Shown one piece after another: positions 5,688 to 12,814 of a stretch of DNA of 14,041 nt. The notes below the pieces were generated by a model. It had not been told where the DNA came from and did not search any database. It saw nothing but the letters and a program-made list of their open reading frames with translations. Source of the DNA: CAMLHP01 sp035707845 (lineage in GTDB: Bacteria > Gemmatimonadota > Gemmatimonadetes > Gemmatimonadales > GWC2-71-9); assembly GCA_035707845.1 (NCBI GenBank), contig DASSTP010000092.1, positions 1-14,041 on the forward strand, read 5' to 3'. How positions within the stretch are numbered: position 1 is the first letter of the stretch; each line of letters opens with the position of its first letter. The position numbers were made by a program, and so were the translations under genes.

Positions 5688-7505
5688 GTGGGGATCTCCT
5701 ATGTGGATGGTCCGCGCCTCGCCCGGTCGCTGCATGCGGCGTCGGACTGGGTCGCAGCTGGCCGCGAGGAGATCAACCGCATCAATGTCTTTCCGGTGCC
5801 CGATGGAGATACCGGCACCAACTTCAGCCTGACACTCCGCGCCGTCGCCGATGCCCTCCGGGCACTCGGCGACGCGTCGCTTCCGGAGACCGCACGCACG
5901 GCTTCGCACGCTGCAGTCCTCGGCGCGCGTGGCAACTCCGGCATGATGCTCGCCCACTTCCTGCTCGGCTTCGCCGAGGGGCTGGGTGATGCGCCGCAGG
6001 CGCACGTGGCGTTGGTTGCCCGCGCCATTCGCCGGGGATCCGACCGCCTGTACGATGCCCTCGATGATCCCCGCGAAGGCACCATTCTCACGGTCGCGCG
6101 TGAGGCGGCGGCCGCCGCGGAGCGCGCCGCAGGCCAGACCGATGACATCGGCGAATTCATGCGCCTCATGCTCGCCGAGGGCGAACGGGCGTTGGCGCGC
6201 ACGCCCGAGCTGATGGCCGTGCTGAAGGATGCCGGCGTCGTGGACGCCGGTGGCAAGGGCTTCGTCCGCATGCTCGAGGGTGTGGTGCGTTTCATCGATG
6301 GCGATCCCATCCTGCCCGCTGATGCGCTTCCCCTCCCGACCGAGGCCGAGCTCGCGCCCGCGGCGCTGGCCGAGGTGGCCGCCGAGCGCGACTTCCGGTA
6401 TTGCACGGAGGTACTCATACGGGGAGAATCGCTCCCGCCCGCCAATGAAGTGCGCACCGCCATGCATGACTTCGGCGGCTCGGTCGTGGTCGCGATCGCG
6501 ACTGATATCCTCAAGATCCATGTGCATACCGACACGCCGGATGCCGTCTTTAGCTATGCGGCACGCTGGGGGCGGGTCGCCACGACCAAGGCCGAGGACA
6601 TGCGCGCGCAGCACGCGCACCTGGCCCACGATGAGCGGCGCCAGGTGGCCGTGATCGCCGACAGCTCGGCCGACCTGCCCGATGCCGTGCTCGACCGGCA
6701 CCGCATCACGCTCGTGCCCTTGCAGGTCATGTTCGGTGCGGAAACCTTCCGGGACCGGGTGGAATTGCGGCCGGAGGAGTTCTATCGCCGGCTGCGCACC
6801 AGCAAGGAGCTACCAACCACGTCGCAGCCCACACCCGGTGAATTCATCCGGGTCTTCCGGGACGCACGGCAGGAGGCGCACGAGATCGTGGCGGTGTTGT
6901 TGTCTTCCGGGCTTTCGGGCACCTTCCAGTCCGCCGCAGCGGCCCGGAAGGCGGGCGGGATGGAAGGAATTCACCTGGTGGACAGCCGGAGTGCCTCGCT
7001 GGGCCTGGGTCTGCTGGCACTTCGCGCTGCCGAGCTCGCGGAAGCGGGCTGGACCGGCCAGGCCATCGAGCGTGAACTGGAGCGCATCCGGGATCGCTCG
7101 GGCATGCTGCTCACGGTGGACCGCTACGACAACCTGATCCGCGGTGGACGAGTGAGCCGCGGCAAGGCCTGGCTCGGCGGCATGCTGGATGTGAAGCCGA
7201 TCCTGACCTTGAACGAGGAGGGTAAGGTCGTCCCGCTCGATCGGGTGCGAGGGCGCGAGAACCTGGTACCGCGGGTGCTGTCGCATCTCGAGCGGCGCCT
7301 CACGCCGAGGCCGCGGCGGGTGCGGTTCGGGATTGGCCACGCGGACGCGCCGGAGGCCGCCGAGCGGCTGCGCACCGCGATCATGGCTGCGTTCCGGCCG
7401 GAGGATTGTTTCGTGACGCTGGCCACCGGCGTGCTCGGGACCCATGTGGGACCGGGCGCATGGGCGGTGTTCTATCAGGTGGAAGACGACGAGGCACCTG
7501 CGTGA
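5688..7505 (+). CDS. DhaL (DAK2)-DegV fusion, putative fatty acid kinase (FakA-FakB-like)
   Basis: This 605-residue protein joins two proteins that are usually separate. Residues about 8-200 form a DhaL/DAK2 nucleotide-binding domain with NVFPVPDGDTGTN (33-45), GARGNSG (79-85) and DAGGKG (186-191). Residues about 220-315 match the FakA middle region (FRYCTEVLIRG, then ILKIHVHTDTP). Residues 320-605 are a complete DegV/FakB fatty-acid-binding domain with DSSADLP (325-331), TTSQPTPGEF (377-386), SSGLSGTFQSA (406-416), and a VDSRSASLG stretch. In Firmicutes, FakA phosphorylates fatty acids held by the separate binding protein FakB, feeding acyl-phosphate to phospholipid synthesis; here both are in one chain, so the same chemistry is inferred. 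The GTG start at 5688 lacks a good SD and is probably coupled to rplI. The stop overlaps rsfS. Confidence 0.88.
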   Translation: MGISYVDGPRLARSLHAASDWVAAGREEINRINVFPVPDGDTGTNFSLTLRAVADALRALGDASLPETARTASHAAVLGARGNSGMMLAHFLLGFAEGLGDAPQAHVALVARAIRRGSDRLYDALDDPREGTILTVAREAAAAAERAAGQTDDIGEFMRLMLAEGERALARTPELMAVLKDAGVVDAGGKGFVRMLEGVVRFIDGDPILPADALPLPTEAELAPAALAEVAAERDFRYCTEVLIRGESLPPANEVRTAMHDFGGSVVVAIATDILKIHVHTDTPDAVFSYAARWGRVATTKAEDMRAQHAHLAHDERRQVAVIADSSADLPDAVLDRHRITLVPLQVMFGAETFRDRVELRPEEFYRRLRTSKELPTTSQPTPGEFIRVFRDARQEAHEIVAVLLSSGLSGTFQSAAAARKAGGMEGIHLVDSRSASLGLGLLALRAAELAEAGWTGQAIERELERIRDRSGMLLTVDRYDNLIRGGRVSRGKAWLGGMLDVKPILTLNEEGKVVPLDRVRGRENLVPRVLSHLERRLTPRPRRVRFGIGHADAPEAAERLRTAIMAAFRPEDCFVTLATGVLGTHVGPGAWAVFYQVEDDEAPA

Positions 7506-7861
7506 AGGCCCGGACCAGGATCCCGCCCGAGGTGCGGCGCGCGGTCGACGCTATCGAGGACCTGAAGGGCCAGGCCGTCGTCGTCCTCGACCTGCACGGC
7601 GTCAATGACGCCACCGATTATTTCGTCCTGGCCTCGGGCACGTCCGAAGCACACGTGCGAGGCATCGCTGAGTCGGTCATGGCGAAGATGGACAAGGCCG
7701 GACTGCCCACGCACCACGCGGAAGGGCTGGCCACCGGTCGCTGGGTGCTCCTCGATTACGTCGATTTCGTAGTCCACCTGTTCCACCCGGAGACGCGGTC
7801 GTTCTATCAGCTCGAGCGGCTCTGGAGTGATGCCCTGGAGCTGCCGCTCGGCACTCCCTGA
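7502..7861 (+). CDS. rsfS: Ribosome silencing factor RsfS
   Basis: This 119-residue protein is a normal-length RsfS (Iojap/DUF143 family). Landmarks are the DATDYFVLASGTSEAHV segment, EGLATGRWVLLDYVDFVVHLF, and ETRSFYQLERLWSDA. RsfS binds uL14 on the 50S subunit and blocks joining with the 30S under nutrient limitation. The GTG start at 7502 overlaps the upstream stop as GTGA. In many genomes rsfS sits next to nadD; here it follows the DhaL-DegV fusion in a unit that also contains three ribosomal protein genes. The next gene begins 10 nt downstream. Confidence 0.94.
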   Translation: MKARTRIPPEVRRAVDAIEDLKGQAVVVLDLHGVNDATDYFVLASGTSEAHVRGIAESVMAKMDKAGLPTHHAEGLATGRWVLLDYVDFVVHLFHPETRSFYQLERLWSDALELPLGTP

Positions 7862-7871
7862 CGAGGTCGCC

Positions 7872-10800
7872 ATGTTCCGTCGCCACCTGCTGGCGCTGCT
7901 GCCTTTCCTGCTGATCTTCCTGCCCGCGCGGCTGCACGCGCAGTACTTCGGGCAGAACAAGGTCCAGTACGAAGCGTTCGGGTTCAAGGTCATCAAGACC
8001 GAGCACTTCGACGTGTATTTCTACGATCGCGAACGCGAGGCCGCGTTCGATATTGCCCGCATGGCGGAGCGCTCGTACGGCCGGCTGTCGCGCGTGCTGA
8101 ACCACCAGTTCCGCGAGCGCAAGCCGATCATCGTGTATGCCTCGCATTCGGATTTCATCCAGACCAACGCCACGCCGGGTGAAGTGGGCGAGGGCACCGG
8201 CGGATTCACCGACTTCCTGAAGCACCGCAACATCTTCCCGCTCACCGGCTCGTACGCCGAGAACGAGCACGTGCTCACGCACGAGATGGTGCACCAGTTC
8301 CAGTACGACATCTATTCCGGCGGCAAGGCCGGGGCGGGCCTCGGCACGCTCATCTCGGTGAACCCGCCGCTCTGGTTCATGGAAGGCATGGCGGAGTACC
8401 TCGCGATCGGCCCGGTGGACCCCAACACCGCCATGTGGCTGCGCGATGCCTCGCTGGAAAACAAGCTGCCTTCCATCCGCCAGATGGAAACCGACCCGCG
8501 GATCTTCCCCTATCGCTTTGGCGAGGCGCTGATGGCCTATATCGGCCAGCGCTGGGGCGATGAGGCCATCGGCGCCATCCTGAGCAACTCGCGCGTGGCC
8601 GGGCTGGATGGCGCCTTCCGGCGCACCATCGGGCTCTCGCTCGACCAGCTCTCCCAGCAGTGGCGCGACGCGGTGCTGCGCACCTACCTGCCCGAGATCG
8701 GAAGCAGGACCACCGCGGCCGCGGTGGCGCAGCCGCTGCTGACGGAGGAAAAGTCGGACGGCACGCTCCACCTGGCCCCGGCGTTTTCGCCCGACGGCTC
8801 GCGGGTGGCCTACTTCAGCGAGGCCAACTTCTACTTCGTGGACCTCTACCTGGCCGATGGCCACACTGGCGAGCGCAAGAAGCGGCTGTTCAAGTCCACC
8901 TTCGACAGCAATTACGAGACGTTCCGCTTCATCAATTCGTCCGCGAGCTTCTCACCGGACGGGAAGTACATCGTGGTGGCGGCCAAGCGCGGCCCCAAGG
9001 ACGAGATCCTGGTCATCGATGTAGACCGCAACAAGGTGGTCGACCGGATCAAGGTGGACCTCAATGGCGTGACCACGCCGAGCTTCAGCCCCGACGGCCA
9101 GAAGCTGGTGTTCACCGGATATGACGGTGGCATCGCGGACCTGTTTATCGTGGATCGGGATGGCAAGAACCTGCGCCGGCTGACCCACGACAAGAATGCC
9201 GACTTCGACCCGGTCTGGTCGCCCGACGGCACGCGCATCGCCTTCACCACCGATCGGGGAGCCGAGACCGACTTCGGCCAGCTCACGTTCGGCAATTTCC
9301 GCATTGCGCTCTATGACCTGGCCACGGGCCAGATCCGGGTGCTCGATCACATGGACCGGGGCAAGAACAGCAGCCCCCAGTGGGCACCCGACGGCCAGTC
9401 CATCGGATTCATTTCCGATCGCACCGGCGTCAGCAACGTCTTCCTGTATGATTTCGGTGATGACCAGGTGTACCAGCTCACCGACCTCTACACCGGCGCC
9501 CAGGGCATCACCCCGCTGAGCCCGGTGCTCACGTGGGCCCGGGGCGCGGACCGGATGGCGTTTGTCTACTACGAAAAGGAGAAGTATGACGTCTACGCCA
9601 TCGATAATCCGCGGAGCCTGAAGCGCGCGCCGTGGACCCCGGCGCAGGCGGACAGTGCTACGGCGATCGCGAGTATCGGCGCCAACGCGATGGAGCCGAC
9701 CTCGGTGGATACCGCCGCCGACAGCACCGGCCAGCGGCAGCAGCCGGCACAGGCGGGCGTCGGCGTCGGCGGCTCACTCTATCGCTCGCAGCAGGGGCTG
9801 CGGGCGGCGGGCAAGCTGGGGGCAGCGGACTCCGCGGCTCCCAACGCAGGCCCGGTGTCGATCGTGGCATTGCTCGATTCGGCCAGCCTCAACCTGCCGG
9901 ACACGGGGGAATTCTCGGTCAAGCCATATCGCGTGCACTTCACGCCCGACTACGTGGCGCGTCCGTCCATTGGCTATACGCGTGATACGTTCGGCCGCGG
10001 ATTCTTCGGCGGCAGCGCGGTGCAGCTGAGCGACATGCTCGGCAACCACCAGATGATCTTTGCGGGATACGTGAACGGCAGCTTCGTCGAGTCGCAGCTG
10101 CTGGGCGTGTACGCCAACCTCGCCCACCGGCTCAACTGGGCCGTGGGACTGTCGCAGGATCCCTATTTCTTCCTCGAGCAGAGCGAAATCGTCGAGGGAC
10201 AGCCGACCAACGTCGAGAATACGTTCATCACCCACATCCGGCGGATCGTGGTACGGCAGGCATTTGTGACCGCATCGTACCCGTTCAACCGCTTCAAGCG
10301 GGTGGAACTCTCGCTGCGGGCAAACAACATCAAGGATGATGACCTCCAGATCCTGGAACCGTACGATCCGGCGACCGGATTCCGGACCCGGGACCCGGAA
10401 CTGGTGACCGCCGGGAACCCGGGCGCCAGCTTCCTGCAGCCCGCCATTGCGCTGGTGCATGACAACACGCTCTTCGGCTACACCGGACCTTTCTATGGCC
10501 GCCGGTGGCGCTTCGAGGCGGCCCAGAACATCGGCACGTGGCACTACTCCGAACTCCTGGGCGATTACCGCCGCTACGACCAGATCGCCGGCCCCATCGT
10601 GCTCGCCACCCGCGCCTTCTACTTCGGGCGGATGGGCCGGGACGCCGACCTCTTCCGCCTGTTCGTGGGCTCGACCGACCTGCTCCGGGGCCAGACCTCG
10701 GGCTCCTACATTCGGAACGAGTGCGTGAACGCCAACGATAACAACACCTACACCGGCTGTGCCGCGCTCGATCGGCTGATCGGCAGCCAGCTCGCCGTAG

Positions 10801-11111
10801 GCAGCGCCGAACTGCGCTTCCCCATTCTCACCCAGCAGGTCTTCAAGAAGCTGCCTCTCGGCTTCCCGCCGATCGAGGGCGCGCTGTTCTACGACGTGGG
10901 CCTGGCGTGGGATGGCAATAGCGTCGTCAAGTGGAAGGAAGATCCGGGTGATGCCGGCAATCCCAACATCCGGGTGCCGCTGCAGACCTGGGGCCTCTCG
11001 GCGCGCATGAACCTGCTGGGACTCGTGGTGCTGCGGCTCGACTGGTCGCACCCACTGCACCGGCCCGGAGTCGGCAGTCTCTGGACGGTGAGCCTGGGAC
11101 CGACGTTCTAG
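7872..11111 (+). CDS. Exported gluzincin protease + TolB-like propeller + Omp85-like barrel fusion
   Basis: This 1079-residue protein starts at ATG 7872 with GAGG at 7863-7866, giving a clear signal peptide ending LHA before QYFG (residue 24). Residues about 25-290 resemble a peptidase MA-like (gluzincin) domain with HEMVH (137-141) and the downstream WFMEGMAEYLA whose E171 would be the third zinc ligand. About 300-580 is a beta-propeller with at least five PD40-type units (FSPDGSRVAYF, FSPDGKYIVV, FSPDGQKLVF, WSPDGTRIAF, WAPDGQSIGF). A low-complexity Ala/Gln/Ser/Gly linker (about 590-665) leads to a C-terminal barrel (about 680-1079). It has an LRG motif at 938-940 like the L6 VRG of Omp85 proteins, GALFYDVGLAW, and a terminal Phe. 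I find only two cysteines, C951 and C963, in the loop after LRG. It probably sits in the outer membrane with protease and propeller in the periplasm, but function is unproven. Confidence 0.82.
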   Translation: MFRRHLLALLPFLLIFLPARLHAQYFGQNKVQYEAFGFKVIKTEHFDVYFYDREREAAFDIARMAERSYGRLSRVLNHQFRERKPIIVYASHSDFIQTNATPGEVGEGTGGFTDFLKHRNIFPLTGSYAENEHVLTHEMVHQFQYDIYSGGKAGAGLGTLISVNPPLWFMEGMAEYLAIGPVDPNTAMWLRDASLENKLPSIRQMETDPRIFPYRFGEALMAYIGQRWGDEAIGAILSNSRVAGLDGAFRRTIGLSLDQLSQQWRDAVLRTYLPEIGSRTTAAAVAQPLLTEEKSDGTLHLAPAFSPDGSRVAYFSEANFYFVDLYLADGHTGERKKRLFKSTFDSNYETFRFINSSASFSPDGKYIVVAAKRGPKDEILVIDVDRNKVVDRIKVDLNGVTTPSFSPDGQKLVFTGYDGGIADLFIVDRDGKNLRRLTHDKNADFDPVWSPDGTRIAFTTDRGAETDFGQLTFGNFRIALYDLATGQIRVLDHMDRGKNSSPQWAPDGQSIGFISDRTGVSNVFLYDFGDDQVYQLTDLYTGAQGITPLSPVLTWARGADRMAFVYYEKEKYDVYAIDNPRSLKRAPWTPAQADSATAIASIGANAMEPTSVDTAADSTGQRQQPAQAGVGVGGSLYRSQQGLRAAGKLGAADSAAPNAGPVSIVALLDSASLNLPDTGEFSVKPYRVHFTPDYVARPSIGYTRDTFGRGFFGGSAVQLSDMLGNHQMIFAGYVNGSFVESQLLGVYANLAHRLNWAVGLSQDPYFFLEQSEIVEGQPTNVENTFITHIRRIVVRQAFVTASYPFNRFKRVELSLRANNIKDDDLQILEPYDPATGFRTRDPELVTAGNPGASFLQPAIALVHDNTLFGYTGPFYGRRWRFEAAQNIGTWHYSELLGDYRRYDQIAGPIVLATRAFYFGRMGRDADLFRLFVGSTDLLRGQTSGSYIRNECVNANDNNTYTGCAALDRLIGSQLAVGSAELRFPILTQQVFKKLPLGFPPIEGALFYDVGLAWDGNSVVKWKEDPGDAGNPNIRVPLQTWGLSARMNLLGLVVLRLDWSHPLHRPGVGSLWTVSLGPTF

Positions 11112-11402
11112 CAAGTCGGACAGACGGGAGGACGGGAAGACGGGAAGACGGGAAGACGGAAGGTGATGGACGCAGGAGGCGGGACTCGGGATGCGCTGTC
11201 ACCCTGGCCCCCGTTCTCGCGAGGGTGACGGCAGCGAAGGGTCCGAAGCGCCGGCTCGCTCCGGCCTTTCGCTCGCTCAGGCTGACATGCCGGCCGTTGA
11301 CGGTTGACCGTTGACCACTGTCCGTCTTCCCGTCTTCCCGTCTTCCCGTCTTCCCCACTTCCCGTCTTCTATCCCCCTGCCCGCTCTTCTATCTTCCACC
11401 AC
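11112..11402. repeat. Long inverted-repeat intergenic element of octamer and heptamer words (element C)
   Basis: The left arm (11126-11160) is built of cgggaaga octamers. The right arm (11321-11355) is built of cgtcttcc octamers. The 35-bp arms match with one mismatch, extended by ggacag at 11118-11123 against ctgtcc at 11318-11323. A 160-nt spacer separates them. Inside it are a perfect 8-bp inverted repeat, gtcaccct (11198-11205) with agggtgac (11222-11229), and an imperfect one, agcgaaggg (11233-11241) with cctttcgct (11265-11273). Three gttgacc-type heptamers lie at 11296-11316. No gene is visible in this gap. A TTG-initiated reading frame crosses the right arm, but the SPOR protein start at 11403 makes it spurious. 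Confidence 0.85.
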
Positions 11403-12785
11403 GTGACCGTACGCCAATCTGCACCCATCCTCTCGCTGCTCCTGCTGGCCGCCTGTGGCGGCGCGTCCGGAGACGCCGGACACACGCCGCTGGCCCTGGA
11501 TCGGCTGCCCGCTGCCAGCCTGCTGCGAATCGATCCTGACGGCGGCCGGCCGGAGCTGTATCACCTGCCCGACCTGGCTCCGCTCGACTGGAAGGCGGAA
11601 GACCGGTTCGCGAAGGTGGATCATCTCGTCGGCAGCATCGCCGAGCCACCACAAGCCATTCTCCTCGATGCCGCCGGCAAGCTCACGGCCATGCGCCTCG
11701 AGTCGGGCCGCACCCGGACCGTTGTCCAGGGCGTCGCCGCAGCGGTGGTGAGCGCTGATGGATCACTTTACAGCGTTGACAGCGCTGGGGTCCCGTGGAC
11801 CGTGGGCCGCAGGACCCCGGAGCGCTATCGCGGCGCGTTCGATCAGGTGCCGGACCGGCTGTGGGCCGGTGCCGGCGGGTGGCTCGTTGGGCTCGACTCC
11901 AGCGCGTCGGCGCTCGAGGCACTGGGAGTGAGTGACACCCTCTCCGTCATCCCGATCGAGTCCGGCCTGGTAGCGGCCGCGCCCTGGGCTGACCTGATCG
12001 CCGTGGCCACCGACTCGGCCGTGTGGCTCCACGATCCGCACTCCACCGGGAAGCCGGTCCGGATTCCTGGCATCGCGGGGGCGTCGGGCGTGGCGTTTTC
12101 TCCGTCCGGCCATCAGCTCTACGTGGCAGCCAGGGATCGCCTTGTCGTGGTGGATCGCTTTGCCGCCAGGGTCCGGACGCGCGTCTCCCTGCCTGCCGCC
12201 GCCCGGGGCTTGCGCCCCGATCCGCTCGGCCGCTGGTTGCTGGTGCGGCCCGCCTCGGGGGATTCCATCTGGGTGGTTGACCTCGACCGCGACAGCCTGG
12301 TCGGTACGGTGCCGGGGGCGTGGAACCGTGACCTTCCGCTGGTCGCGTCGCCCAACGCCCTGGTTACCCGGGACGGCAAGCGCATCGTGGCGCGCGACCT
12401 TACCAGGAGCGGGTTCCCCGAGACCGGACGGGTGGACGATGCCGCGGCATCGCTCTGGATGACGGTGCCCTGGAGTCCCGTTCGCGAGGACCTCGCGGCG
12501 GCAGCGCTGGCCGCCGATTCCTCGGACACGACGGTCGCGGATTCCACGCCGGGAGAACGCATCTACCTGCAAGTCAGCAGCTCGCGCAATCCCGACTGGG
12601 CCGGTGAACTGGTGAAGAAACTTGCGGACGCCGGGCTCGATGCCAGCATCCTCAAGCCCGCAACCGACAACGATCCTTATCGGGTGGTGCTCGGACCGTA
12701 TCCCTCGCGCGATGCCGCCGAGGAGACCGGCCGCACCCTCGGCATGCCGTACTTCGTCATCTCCCTGCCCGCGGCAACCAACTGA
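11403..12785 (+). CDS. SPOR-domain lipoprotein with beta-propeller-like middle
   Basis: From GTG 11403 the protein has 460 residues, beginning MTVRQSAPILSLLLLAAC, a classic lipoprotein signal with lipobox LAAC and Cys18. A longer upstream start would place about 33 repeat-encoded residues before this signal, so GTG 11403 is preferred. Residues about 50-370 hold propeller-like strands (VAFSPSGHQLYVAARDRL, then IWVVDLDRDSLVG). Residues about 386-460 form a SPOR domain (IYLQVSSSRNPDWAGELV, then YRVVLGPYPSRDAAEETG). SPOR domains bind denuded septal peptidoglycan, so this lipoprotein probably marks division sites; whether its anchor is in the inner or outer membrane is not clear. The role of the propeller is unknown. 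It ends 29 nt before smc and may be co-transcribed with it. Confidence 0.82.
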   Translation: MTVRQSAPILSLLLLAACGGASGDAGHTPLALDRLPAASLLRIDPDGGRPELYHLPDLAPLDWKAEDRFAKVDHLVGSIAEPPQAILLDAAGKLTAMRLESGRTRTVVQGVAAAVVSADGSLYSVDSAGVPWTVGRRTPERYRGAFDQVPDRLWAGAGGWLVGLDSSASALEALGVSDTLSVIPIESGLVAAAPWADLIAVATDSAVWLHDPHSTGKPVRIPGIAGASGVAFSPSGHQLYVAARDRLVVVDRFAARVRTRVSLPAAARGLRPDPLGRWLLVRPASGDSIWVVDLDRDSLVGTVPGAWNRDLPLVASPNALVTRDGKRIVARDLTRSGFPETGRVDDAAASLWMTVPWSPVREDLAAAALAADSSDTTVADSTPGERIYLQVSSSRNPDWAGELVKKLADAGLDASILKPATDNDPYRVVLGPYPSRDAAEETGRTLGMPYFVISLPAATN

Positions 12786-12800
12786 TCCGGCGCTGAACCC

Positions 12801-12807
12801 GGAAAGG
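12801..12807 (+). promoter_or_regulatory. Ribosome binding site for smc
   Basis: GGAAAGG lies 7 nt before the ATG at 12815 and supports that start. Confidence 0.65.
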
Positions 12808-12814
12808 CAGACTC

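Noticed and set aside
7827..7871. Upstream ATG start for the protease-propeller-barrel gene
   Set aside because: It overlaps rsfS and puts 15 residues before a complete signal peptide; ATG 7872 has its own GAGG and gives a proper signal sequence.
11118..11370. Intact insertion sequence
   Set aside because: Inverted arms are present but there is no transposase frame inside and no visible target-site duplication.
11304..11402. Upstream TTG start extending the SPOR lipoprotein by 33 residues
   Set aside because: The extension is encoded by the repeat arm and would bury the lipoprotein signal; GTG 11403 gives a standard signal and lipobox.
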